A stretch of DNA of 46,064 bases from Clostridia bacterium (GCA_017433405.1 JAFRHH010000032.1:1-46064); one strand, 5' to 3'. Counted from the first letter of the stretch, positions 33,689 to 42,200 are shown. Translations and numbers: made by a program. The notes: generated by a model not told the origin, from the sequence alone.

Positions 33689-34575
33689 AGAGCAATCTGA
33701 AGGCCTGGCTGTATCTGCTGCCGGCCATCCTGTTCCTGGGGGTTTTCATGGTCTATCCCCTGATCGACGTATGCGTCTACAGCCTGGAGGAGAATTACAA
33801 CTTCGCCCGTCAGAGCTTTACCGGCGTCGGGCTGGAGAACTTCCGCCATGTGCTGAGCGATCCCTATTTCGTTCAGGCGCTGAAGAACACCTTCCTGATC
33901 GTCATCATCACCGTCCCCCTGAGCACGGGCCTGAGCCTGCTGATCGCCCTGGGGCTGAGCTCCATCAGGGCGTTGAAGAACCTGTATCAGACCGTGTTCT
34001 TCCTGCCCTACGTGACCAATACCCTGGCGGTGGGCCTGGTGTTCATGATCCTGTTCCGGAACACGGAATACACCAAGGCGATGGTGAACCTGCTGATCGA
34101 GAAGTTCGGCGGCACCGGGGTGGATTTTATCGAGGGTCCCTACTGGGCGAAGATGTTCGTCATGTGCTTTTATACGATCTGGGTGGTCATGCCCTTCAAG
34201 ATTCTGATCCTGACCAGCGCCCTGGCCAGCGTCAACCAGAACTATTATCAGGCGGCCCGGGTGGACGGGGCCTCCAGCGCCCGGATCTTCCGGAAGATCA
34301 CCCTGCCCATGATCAGCCCGACGGTCTTCTATCTGGTGATCACCGGCTTTATCGGCGCCTTCAAGGCCTACAGCGACGAGGTGGCGCTCTTCGGCACCAA
34401 CCTGAACGCCGCGGGCATGAATACCATCGTCGGCTATGTCTACGACATGCTCTACGGCGACAGCGGCGGCTTCCCGGGATACGCGGCGGCGGCGGCCCTC
34501 ATCCTGTTCGCCATCGTGTTTACCATCACCTATATCAACCTGATGATGAGCAGGAACAAGGTTCAGTATATCTGA
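33685..34575 (+). CDS. Carbohydrate ABC importer permease, MalF/UgpA-like
   Basis: 296 residues with six membrane spans. It begins LKAWLYLLPAILFLGVFMVYPL and carries the EAA coupling loop YYQAARVDGASSARIFRKITLPMISP at about residues 189-214. It forms half of the pore for the preceding ATPase. The stop is followed by repeat copy J and then the second permease, so the two permease genes are separated by about 115 bp instead of being directly coupled. Confidence 0.92.
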   Translation: MKSNLKAWLYLLPAILFLGVFMVYPLIDVCVYSLEENYNFARQSFTGVGLENFRHVLSDPYFVQALKNTFLIVIITVPLSTGLSLLIALGLSSIRALKNLYQTVFFLPYVTNTLAVGLVFMILFRNTEYTKAMVNLLIEKFGGTGVDFIEGPYWAKMFVMCFYTIWVVMPFKILILTSALASVNQNYYQAARVDGASSARIFRKITLPMISPTVFYLVITGFIGAFKAYSDEVALFGTNLNAAGMNTIVGYVYDMLYGDSGGFPGYAAAAALILFAIVFTITYINLMMSRNKVQYI

Positions 34576-34587
34576 CGGACAGCTTGA

Positions 34588-34684
34588 GGAGACAGATTTT
34601 GTCCGCGAATCGCTTTAGCGTGAGCGGAAACAGAATCGTCATCCGTCGCAGAATGGCAGACGTGAACTGCCGTTCACAGAGGAG
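34588..34684 (+). repeat. Dispersed intergenic repeat, copy J (full length, inside an operon)
   Basis: GACAGATTTTGTCCGCG ... GAGCGGAAACAGAATCGTC is the first stem, with inner TCGCtttaGCG. GTCAT/ATGGC is the middle stem and GTGAACtgccGTTCAC the third. It ends CAGAGGAGG, whose AGAGGAGG is the ribosome site of the MalG-like permease six bases later. Confidence 0.9.
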
Positions 34685-34690
34685 GCTTTC

Positions 34691-35536
34691 ATGGAGATGA
34701 GCAAGAAGAGCAGCCGGCTGTCCAGGGGACTGATCTATTTCTTCCTGACGGTCTGGGCTGTGATCGTACTGTTTCCCTTCTACTGGATGATTCTGACCAG
34801 CGTAAAGGATTTCGCCAGCTACAATACGGAGTATATTCCGCGCTTTTATACGCTGAACCCGACGCTGCAAAACTACGTCGACGCCTTTACCAGCGTCCCG
34901 CTGGGGCGGTATCTCCTCAATACGGTGATCTTCACCGTCGCTACCACGGGGCTGATGATGCTCGTCATCGTGCCGGCGGCCTTCGCCTTTGCCCGGCTGG
35001 AGTTCAGGGGACGGAACCTGGTGTTCTCCCTCTTCCTGAGCCTGATGATGATTCCCACGGAGCTGGTGATCATTACCAACTATGTGACCATCGTCAACTG
35101 GAACCTCCGGAACACCTATCTGGGGCTGATCCTGCCTTCGGTGACCAGCATCTTCTATATCTATCTGCTGAAGGAGAACTTTGAGGCGATCCCGGACGAG
35201 CTGTACAAGGCCGCGAAGGTGGACGGCACCGGGGATCTCAAGTACCTGCTTCGGGTCATGGTGCCTATCAGCCAGCCCACCATCGTCACCATCGTGATCC
35301 TGAAGGTCATCGAGTGCTGGAACAGCTATGTCTGGCCCCGGCTGATCACCTATGACAGCAATTATTTCCTGGTTTCCAACGGCATTCAGGAGATCCGGGA
35401 GAACGGCCTCGGCCGGGAGAACACGCCCGCCATGATGGCGGCGGTCGTGGTGATCAGCGTGCCGCTGATCGTGCTTTTCCTGATCTTCCGGAATAAGATC
35501 ATGGCGGGCGTATCCCGGGGCGGAACAAAAGGCTGA
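34691..35536 (+). CDS. Carbohydrate ABC importer permease, MalG/UgpE-like
   Basis: 281 residues with six spans. It starts LIYFFLTVWAVIVLFPFYWMILTS and has the EAA loop ELYKAAKVDGTGDLKYLLRVMVPISQP around residues 180-205. It completes the pore with the MalF-like subunit. AGAGGAGG, the end of repeat copy J, is its ribosome site. The following gene is the binding protein, in the same direction with about 50 bp between them. Confidence 0.93.
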   Translation: MEMSKKSSRLSRGLIYFFLTVWAVIVLFPFYWMILTSVKDFASYNTEYIPRFYTLNPTLQNYVDAFTSVPLGRYLLNTVIFTVATTGLMMLVIVPAAFAFARLEFRGRNLVFSLFLSLMMIPTELVIITNYVTIVNWNLRNTYLGLILPSVTSIFYIYLLKENFEAIPDELYKAAKVDGTGDLKYLLRVMVPISQPTIVTIVILKVIECWNSYVWPRLITYDSNYFLVSNGIQEIRENGLGRENTPAMMAAVVVISVPLIVLFLIFRNKIMAGVSRGGTKG

Positions 35537-35586
35537 GCATTCGTTATGTGGATTTGTGTGAGGGTATTCAACCGGAGGATGAAATC

Positions 35587-37206
35587 GTGAAAAGGATAAG
35601 CATGAAGCGATTGGCTGCAGTCCTGATGCTGTGTGTGATGACAGCTGTTCTTTCGGCATGCCATGGGAAAAAGACCGGCAATACCTTTATGGTGCCTGAT
35701 TCTTTTGATGATCAGACGCCGATTGAGATTGTTTTCTGGGCGAAAAATGATACAAACAGACATCAGGTTGAGGTTTACCAGCAGGCCATCGATGAATTTG
35801 AAAAACTGTACCCAAACGTGACAGTGAACATGCGCCTGTATACAGATTACAATCGCATTTATAATGATGTCATCACAAATATTTCCACCGACACGACGCC
35901 AAACGTTTGCATTACCTATCCTGACCATATCGCTACCTATCTGACTGGTGACAACGTGGTGGTTCCGCTTGATGAGCTAATCAAAAACGATCAGTTTGGT
36001 CTTGGAGGGAGCGAGGTTCGCTTTGATTCACCAAAGACGGATGAGATGGTTCCTGAATTCATGGAAGAGTGCAGAATCGGAGGCGTTTCTTATGCATTGC
36101 CTTATATGCGCAGTACGGAAGCACTTTATATTAATCGCGATTTTGTAGAGAAACTGGGCTATGAGGTGCCGGAGATTCTGACCTGGGACTTTGTCTGGGA
36201 AGTCAGCGAGAAGGCCATGGAAAAGAACGAGGATGGCACATTCCGCCTGAACGGCCAGAAGGTTCTGATCCCGTTCATCTATAAAAGCACGGACAATATG
36301 ATGATCTCCATGCTAAAACAATTGGACGCACCGTATTCTACGGATAACGGGGAGATTCTTCTTTTCAATAACGAAACAAAAAAAATTCTCAGCGAGGTTT
36401 ATTCTCACGGGGCAAGCAGATCGTTTTCTACGTTTGCCATCAGCAGTTATCCGGCAAACTTCCTTAATGCGGGTCAGTGTATCTTTGCTGTTGACTCTAC
36501 AGCGGGGGCTACCTGGATGGGGTGTGACGCACCGCTGCTGGATATACCGGAGGAGAACATCATACGATTTGAAACGGTGGTTCGTCCTATTCCACAATAC
36601 AATACTGCTCAGATCAAAATGATAAGCCAGGGTCCCAGTATTTGCATATTCAGCAAGGATAACAGTCAGGAAGTGCTGGCAAGCTGGCTGTTTGTGCAAT
36701 ACCTGGTAAGCAACAGGATACAGATTAACTATGCGATGACAGAAGGTTACCTGCCGGTGACACTAAAAGCACAGAGAAGCCCGGAATATCAGAATTACCT
36801 GAGCCGCAAAGGTGAGGACGACAATGATTATTACGATATAAAGATCGAGGCCAGCGAGCTGCTGATGAAGCATACGGCGGATACTTTTGTCACACCGGTC
36901 TTTAATGGAAGCGCCAGCCTGCGCTCGGCTGCAGGACAGTTGATCGAAAACACTGTAAAAGGCGCAAGACGGAAGCAAACCCTGAATGATGATTTCCTTG
37001 AAAAGCAGTTCAGTGAAGTACGCAGCCTTTACCGCCTTGATCAGATTGGGACGGCAGGGCAGGAAACGCAGGACACGGCATTAAGGGAGCTGCCGCCTGA
37101 ATCATGGGCATTGTTAATCGCTATACCGGTGATCTGGCTCGTCATCGGGTTGTCGAAGTTTCTTCAGCGCAGGAAGGATCAAAAGAGAAGTGAGAAAGTC
37201 CCCTGA
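35587..37206 (+). CDS. Extracellular solute-binding lipoprotein with an extra C-terminal membrane span
   Basis: 539 residues, family 1 solute-binding protein. The signal region MKRLAAVLMLCVMTAVLSAC ends in a lipobox (LSAC). The mature protein has IEIVFWAKNDTNRHQVEVYQ, EFEKLYPNVTVNMRLY, and ALPYMRSTEALYINRDF, all usual for sugar-binding proteins. Unlike family norms it closes with a hydrophobic span at about residues 505-525 (WALLIAIPVIWLVIGL) and a basic tail, so it may be anchored at both ends. GTG 35587 follows GGAGG by eight bases; ATG 35602 is an alternative. Its base composition is clearly AT-richer than the permeases upstream, suggesting separate origin. Confidence 0.88.
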   Translation: MKRISMKRLAAVLMLCVMTAVLSACHGKKTGNTFMVPDSFDDQTPIEIVFWAKNDTNRHQVEVYQQAIDEFEKLYPNVTVNMRLYTDYNRIYNDVITNISTDTTPNVCITYPDHIATYLTGDNVVVPLDELIKNDQFGLGGSEVRFDSPKTDEMVPEFMEECRIGGVSYALPYMRSTEALYINRDFVEKLGYEVPEILTWDFVWEVSEKAMEKNEDGTFRLNGQKVLIPFIYKSTDNMMISMLKQLDAPYSTDNGEILLFNNETKKILSEVYSHGASRSFSTFAISSYPANFLNAGQCIFAVDSTAGATWMGCDAPLLDIPEENIIRFETVVRPIPQYNTAQIKMISQGPSICIFSKDNSQEVLASWLFVQYLVSNRIQINYAMTEGYLPVTLKAQRSPEYQNYLSRKGEDDNDYYDIKIEASELLMKHTADTFVTPVFNGSASLRSAAGQLIENTVKGARRKQTLNDDFLEKQFSEVRSLYRLDQIGTAGQETQDTALRELPPESWALLIAIPVIWLVIGLSKFLQRRKDQKRSEKVP

Positions 37207-37222
37207 AAGTATGAAAAAAAGC

Positions 37223-37251
37223 TTGTAACCTGTTTGAAGATCATGTATACT
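37223..37251 (+). promoter_or_regulatory. Promoter of the type III antitoxin RNA
   Basis: TTGTAA (37223-37228) and TATACT (37246-37251), spacer 17 bases. It places the transcript start near 37258, ahead of the antitoxin repeats. Confidence 0.75.
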
Positions 37252-37257
37252 ATCCAT

Positions 37258-37434
37258 GGAGGAGGCGAAAGCCGCTTCCCCTTCGCTAACGATGACGTGT
37301 GACGGTTCTGACACGTCGGTAAAATAAAAACTGACCGAGCGATGATGACGAGTGACGGTTCTGACTCGTCGGTAAAATAAAAACTGACCGAGCGATGGTT
37401 CGAAGGAGGCTGGCGTTGAAGTCAGCCTCCTTCT
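37258..37434 (+). ncRNA. Type III antitoxin RNA precursor (CptI/TenpI-like)
   Basis: Untranslated region between the promoter and the toxin gene. It holds two tandem 53-nt units at 37291-37343 and 37344-37396. Each unit folds as a seven-base-pair hairpin (GACGTGT/ACACGTC in unit 1; GACGAGT/ACTCGTC in unit 2), an A-rich stretch (AAAATAAAAA), then CTGACCGAGC. The loop CGGT can pair with downstream ACCG, giving an H-type pseudoknot as in known type III antitoxins. Between the units one stem pair changes on both sides (T-A to A-T), a compensatory change. A terminator hairpin ends the region. In this toxin class the RNA repeats are cut by the toxin and then inhibit it. Confidence 0.82.
37291..37396 (+). 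repeat. Two 53-bp tandem repeats (antitoxin units)
   Basis: Units 37291-37343 and 37344-37396 are identical except for one compensated stem pair. Two copies is within the low range reported for CptI-type antitoxins; a CRISPR is excluded because there are no spacers. Confidence 0.9.
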
Positions 37435-37435
37435 T
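37402..37435 (+). terminator. Leaky terminator between antitoxin RNA and toxin gene
   Basis: GAAGGAGGCTG and CAGCCTCCTTC make a perfect eleven-base-pair stem followed by a short, interrupted T run (TTCTTATCC). A weak terminator in this place is the rule in type III modules: most transcripts stop here, few continue into the toxin. Confidence 0.8.
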
Positions 37436-37453
37436 ATCCGGAAAGGAATGCGG

Positions 37454-37933
37454 ATGGTTGAGTTTAATTCCCAGGTCTACCTGCTTTCTGCCAAGTTTAT
37501 GGCGGATTACCCGCTTGCATCATATCCGGAGTTGATGTACAAGCAGGGAAGACCTTATACGTGTCTGTTGATCGAGACCCGCGAGGATATCTTCCTCTGC
37601 GTCCCGTTCCGTTCGACCATCAACCATCCCAACGCATATCATTTCACCGGAACCAAAAGGTCTCTGAAAAGCCGTTCCGGGCTTGACTACTCGAAGACAG
37701 TGGTCATAAAGGACAGCGATTATATTGACGCTGTTACGCCTGCGATCGTAGATCGGGATGAATACAGCGAGATGATGAGGAACATTTCAACAATTGCACA
37801 AGATGTCTTGGACTATATTAACGGTTATGTAAACCACAAAAATGGAACCATCCCACTTCATCCACGGGAATACATCAGAAAATATGGATTTTCAACCTTG
37901 CCGTATTTTGATGAACTTCTCGGCCTTACATGA
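37454..37933 (+). CDS. Type III toxin, CptN/TenpN-like endoribonuclease
   Basis: 159 residues, in the usual size range. Recognisable features are VYLLSAKFMADYP at the N-terminus, YPELMYKQGRPYTCLLIETREDIFLCVPFRS, the basic patch INHPNAYHFTGTKRSLKSRSGLDYSK, and the C-terminal HPREYIRKYGFSTLPYFDELLG. I identify the family from these, by memory, as CptIN/TenpIN toxins, relatives of ToxN that cut RNA. ATG 37454 is chosen because AAAGGA lies six bases upstream; ATG 37448 is too close. The two RNA repeats and the terminator upstream make the assignment considerably stronger than the protein alone. It may serve in phage defence or plasmid-like maintenance. Confidence 0.82.
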   Translation: MVEFNSQVYLLSAKFMADYPLASYPELMYKQGRPYTCLLIETREDIFLCVPFRSTINHPNAYHFTGTKRSLKSRSGLDYSKTVVIKDSDYIDAVTPAIVDRDEYSEMMRNISTIAQDVLDYINGYVNHKNGTIPLHPREYIRKYGFSTLPYFDELLGLT

Positions 37934-37993
37934 CCAACTTTGGCGCAGACTGTTTTTGACGTGATCAACGAATGATAAACCCCAAAAAGAGAG

Positions 37994-38022
37994 TTGAGTT
38001 TTCGGTTTGGATGATGTATGAT
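37994..38022 (+). promoter_or_regulatory. Promoter of the secreted OB-like gene
   Basis: TTGAGT (37994-37999) and TATGAT (38017-38022), spacer 17 bases, 60 bp ahead of the start codon. Confidence 0.7.
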
Positions 38023-38082
38023 GAATACGGTCATGACAGATCCGAAAAGCGGATCTGCAGAACAGGGAAGGAGAATGTGAAA

Positions 38083-38844
38083 ATGAAAAGGTTTCTGGCT
38101 CTTGTTATGATGCTGGCTCTGGTATCGTGCGCGGTGATCGCTTTTGCGGAAACGCAGGAGGCTCCTGCTGATGTGAAGCCCATGACGAAAGAGGAGTTTG
38201 ATCAGGCTGCGATCGATGATCCGGTTTGTGTGGAAGCCTATGTACAGGCCGCGCAGGGCTGGTGGGCCAAGGACGGCGTTGGCCGTATGACGCTATATCT
38301 TCAGAACGAGGAAGGTGCCTATTTTGCCTACGAAGTGCTGATGGAAGAAGAGGAATCCAAGAAGCTGGTTCCCGGAACGAAAATCCGGATCAAGGGTTTC
38401 AAGGCTGAGTGGTCCGGCGAGGTTGAAATCGTGGAAGCTTCCTACGAAGTGCTGGAAGCGGAACCCTGGATTGCCGAAGCCAAGGATCTGACTGCGGTAC
38501 TGGGAAATGACGATCTTGTGAAGCATATCAATGAAAAATTCGCGGTCAAGGGCGCCAAGGTCGTACCTTCAAAGGTGGAAGGCAAAGATGACGAGTTTGC
38601 TTTCCTGTACAACTATGATGGTTCCGGATCTCAGGACGCGAACAGCGATCTGTACTTCAACGTCGAAGTGGATGGCAAGACCTATACGTTTACCGTGGAA
38701 TCCTATCTGTGCGGCAAGGACACCGACGTTTATAAGGCCGTTGAGGCCCTGAAGGTCGGCGACGTGATCGACTGCGAAGGCTTCCTGTACTGGTACAACG
38801 GCGCGAATCCCCACATCACCCAGGTGACCGCCGCCGCTCAGTAA
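38083..38844 (+). CDS. Secreted protein with two OB-fold-like modules, function unknown
   Basis: 253 residues. The N-terminal signal MKRFLALVMMLALVSCAVIAFA contains LVSC, which could be a lipobox, or the protein may be cut after AFA by signal peptidase I. The mature part has two similar halves: one ending VPGTKIRIKGFKAEWSGEVEIV and a second ending LKVGDVIDCEGFLYWYNGA, both with the pattern of OB-fold beta strands seen in secreted tRNA_anti-like modules. Ligand unknown. AAGGAG lies nine bases before ATG 38083. It has its own promoter and terminator, so it is an independent transcript and not part of the toxin module. Confidence 0.72.
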   Translation: MKRFLALVMMLALVSCAVIAFAETQEAPADVKPMTKEEFDQAAIDDPVCVEAYVQAAQGWWAKDGVGRMTLYLQNEEGAYFAYEVLMEEEESKKLVPGTKIRIKGFKAEWSGEVEIVEASYEVLEAEPWIAEAKDLTAVLGNDDLVKHINEKFAVKGAKVVPSKVEGKDDEFAFLYNYDGSGSQDANSDLYFNVEVDGKTYTFTVESYLCGKDTDVYKAVEALKVGDVIDCEGFLYWYNGANPHITQVTAAAQ

Positions 38845-38878
38845 GGAGCGGGAAGCGGTTTCGTCCAGGAATCCCCAA

Positions 38879-38938
38879 AGGGCTGTGAGACTCCGGCTGA
38901 AAGCCGGCACTCTCACGGCTCTTTTTTTCGGACGCCGG
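38879..38938 (+). terminator. Terminator of the OB-like gene
   Basis: GGGCTGTGAGA pairs with TCTCACGGCTC, and CCGGCT with AGCCGG around GAA; seven T follow. Confidence 0.9.
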
Positions 38939-39015
38939 ATTCGCCTGCCCCGGGCGAACGGGTATCCTGAAAATGACAACCGTCGAAGGCTATTCATAGA
39001 TAGGCCTGAAGCGGC

Positions 39016-39045
39016 TTGCCATGTTTTTTCTGAATCCTGTATAAT
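39016..39045 (+). promoter_or_regulatory. Promoter of the GGDEF-EAL gene
   Basis: TTGCCA (39016-39021) and TATAAT (39040-39045), spacer 18 bases. Transcription should begin near 39052, giving a leader of about 190 bases. Confidence 0.75.
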
Positions 39046-39070
39046 ATAGAAAAGGCCGAACGACGGCCGG

Positions 39071-39126
39071 ACCGGCTGAGACGGCCTGGGCGAAGCCGCC
39101 TTCCGCCCGGCCGGGATCAGGCCGGT
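39071..39126 (+). other. Long stem-loop in the leader of the GGDEF-EAL gene
   Basis: Outer arms ACCGGCTGA (39071-39079) and TCAGGCCGGT (39117-39126) enclose inner arms CGGCCTGGGCG and CGCCCGGCCG, giving about 19 base pairs with two single-base bulges. No T run follows, so it is not a terminator. It lacks the conserved bases of the c-di-GMP riboswitches I know. Confidence 0.65.
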
Positions 39127-39152
39127 TGAGCCGGGAGGGGATCGATCGGCGC

Positions 39153-39194
39153 TTTCTGAATTTGTATTTCTGAATCTGTATTTCTGAATCTGTA
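39153..39194 (+). repeat. Three 14-bp tandem repeats in the leader
   Basis: TTTCTGAATTTGTA, TTTCTGAATCTGTA and TTTCTGAATCTGTA follow head to tail. A close relative, TTTCTGAATCCTGTA, overlaps the promoter -10 at 39027-39041. They lie 50 bp before the coding start. Confidence 0.85.
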
Positions 39195-39243
39195 AGAGAT
39201 GAAACGGACAATCGCATGACGCTCAGAGAGAGGGGGAGCTTCC

Positions 39244-42200
39244 ATGGATGAGCTGCTTGGAAGACATTTTATATCCTTGGCGCTGGTCTTCCTCTTCTCC
39301 GTCCGCCTTGGGTCCCAGCGCTCCGCGCGGGATAAGGAATTCCGGTTTTTCTGGCTGACGGTGATCAGCTGCTTTCTGCTGATCCTGCAGGACCACGCGG
39401 AGCTGATCGCCAGCAGGGATCCGGGGCTTCGCTTCTGGCGCACCCTGTTTTCCGTCGCGGGCTATGTGCTGCGTTCCACGGCGATCCTTGGGCTTTTGCT
39501 GGTCATTCTGCGGCCGGAGCGCCGGAACTGGAGCGTCATGATCCCCTGGGTTTTCAACCTGGGCGTATGCGCGACCGCGTTTTTTACGGATATCTGCTTC
39601 GGCTTTGACGGGCAGTACCGGTTCTACCGGGGTCCCCTCGGATACGTGCCCTTCATCGTGCCGCTGTTTTACCTGGCCGCGATCCTGTGGCTGACCTTTA
39701 AGCGGTATGACAGCGGAAAGAAGTCCGATCGGATGATTCTGATCAGCTGCGCCCTGTTCTGCGTCGGGTCCGCCCTGCTGGACGCGGCCCGGGGAGGCGT
39801 CCGGCTGCACGAGGCGATTCTGATCAGCAGCATCTTCTTCTATGTGTTCCTGCGTTCCTACGATGTCCGGAAGGATTCTCTGACCCTCCTGCTGAACCGC
39901 CAGTCCTTTTATGACGACTGCTCGGAAATGGATCGAAAAATCGGCGCCGCGGCCTCGCTGGATATGAACGGTCTCAAGACCCTGAACGACGCGGAGGGAA
40001 CCCACGCGGGGGACAGGGCGCTGGCGCGGATCGGGGAGCGGATGCTCAGGATCACCGGCCCGGAGGCCCGCGCCTACCGGATTGGCGGGGATGAATTCGT
40101 GATCCTGTTTCAGCATCAGGATGAGCAGCGGATCCATGAAACGCTGAAGCGGCTCAGCGGGGAAATCCGGGAGGATGGGTACAGCGTCGCCTGGGGCTAC
40201 GCGATCCGGGAGGAGGGGGAATCCCCGGAGGAGCTGGTCCGGAAATCCGATCTGAAAATGTTCAGCCGGAAGGCGCAGTATTACCGGGACGGTCATCATG
40301 ACCGCCGGCGGAAAAGGGAAGCCGGGAACAGCCAGCTCTCCCGGGAAACCCTGGGGAAGCTGGAGGAGATGCCGGATCCTTCCGCGATTATTCGGGAGAA
40401 GGATCACCAGACGGAGGTGCTGGCTGTTTCGCAGGGTTTCTGCAGGCTGTTCGGTTACGCTGATCACGCCTCGGCCGCGAAGGATCTGAACGAAATGCCC
40501 ATGCGGACCATCCACCCGGACGACCAGGAACGGTTTACCGGAGCGCTGCTGCGCTTTGTGGACGGGGATAACGACCTGGATATTGTATACCGGTGTTCAG
40601 CGGGGCTGGAGAACGGCTACCGGGTGATCCACGCCCGCGGAACCCATGACCGGACGGAAAACGGGGAGCGGATTGAATTTGTCTGGTTCATGGACGAGGG
40701 CCGCTATACCGACGGGCATGAGGCGGGCGGAAGCCCCATCAGTCAGGCGCTGAACCGGGCACTGCACGAGGAAAGCATCCTCCGGGCGGTTCACTATGAC
40801 AGCCTGACCGGCCTGCCGAACCTGGCCTGGTTCTTTAAACTCTATGAGGACTGGAAGACCACGGCCCTTCGGGAGGAAAAACAGACCGCCCTTCTGTACA
40901 TGGATCTGAACGGGATGAAGTATTTCAATCACCACTACGGGTTCGCGGAGGGAGACCGGCTGCTGAAGGCCTTTGCCGAAATTCTGGTCCGCCTGTTCGG
41001 GAAGGAGCGAAGCTGCCATATCAGCGCGGACCGCTTCGCGGCCGCCGTGACAGAGACGGAGGCGGAAAACCGGATCAGCGAACTTTTCCGGGAAGCGGAA
41101 AGGATGAATGACGGGAAAACGCTGCCGGTGCACGTGGGGATCTGTTCCACCGAGATGGAGAATATCCCGGTGTCCTCCGCCTACGACCGGGCGAAGATGG
41201 CCTGCGATGCGATCCGAAAATCCGATGTTTCCGGCTCCTACCGGTATAACGCCTCCCTGCGGGACGCGGAGAAGAAGCAGCGCTACCTGCTGGAGAACAT
41301 CGACCGGGCGGTGAAGGAGAGATGGATCAGGGTTTACTATCAGCCCATCGTCCGGTCCGTAAGCCGGAAAATATGCGACGAGGAGGCGCTGGCCCGCTGG
41401 ATCGATCCGGTGGAGGGCTTCCTCTCTCCCGCGGATTTCATTCCGCAGCTGGAAAACGCCGGGCTGATCTACAAGCTGGATCTTTGCGTGCTGGACCAGG
41501 TGCTGGAAAAGCTGCGGGAGATGAAGGCCGCCGGCATCGAGACGGTTCCCCAGTCCATCAACCTCTCCCGGTCCGACTTTGAAACCTGCGACATCGTGGA
41601 GGAGATCCGGCGGCGGGTCGACGCCGCGGGGGTTCCCCGGAACCGGATCACCATCGAGATTACGGAAAGCATCATCGGCAGCAATTTTGAGTTCATGAAA
41701 GCCCAGGTCGCCCGGTTCCGGGAGCTGGGATTCCCGGTCTGGATGGACGACTTCGGGAGCGGCTATTCCTCCCTTGATGTCCTTTCCAGCATCGAGTTCG
41801 ATCTGATCAAATTCGATATGAGCTTTATGCGGAAGCTGGACGAGGGAGAGAGCGGAAAGATTATTCTGACGGAGCTGATGAAGATGGCGACCTCGCTGAA
41901 CAAGGATACCGTCTGCGAGGGCGTGGAGACGGAGGCTCAGGTTCACTTCCTGCAGGAGATCGGCTGCTCCAAGCTGCAGGGGTATTTCTTCAGCAAACCG
42001 CTGCCCCCGGAGGAAATCGAGAAAAGGCGGATGGCGGGAGACCGGTTCCAGCCGGAGGACGCGGAGGCCTCCGCCTATTATGAAACCATCAGCCGCCTGA
42101 ATCTGTACGATCTCGGGGGCGTCACCAGCGGGGAGGACAGCTCCTTCCATCACGCCTTCAGTACCCTGCCGATGGCCGTGCTGGAGATCCGGGGAAAGAG

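Noticed and set aside
37291..37396. CRISPR array
   Set aside because: Only two head-to-tail units with no spacers and no cas genes; the context is a type III antitoxin.
39046..39243. c-di-GMP riboswitch in the GGDEF-EAL leader
   Set aside because: The conserved GEMM-type core bases are not visible; only a simple long hairpin and tandem repeats are.
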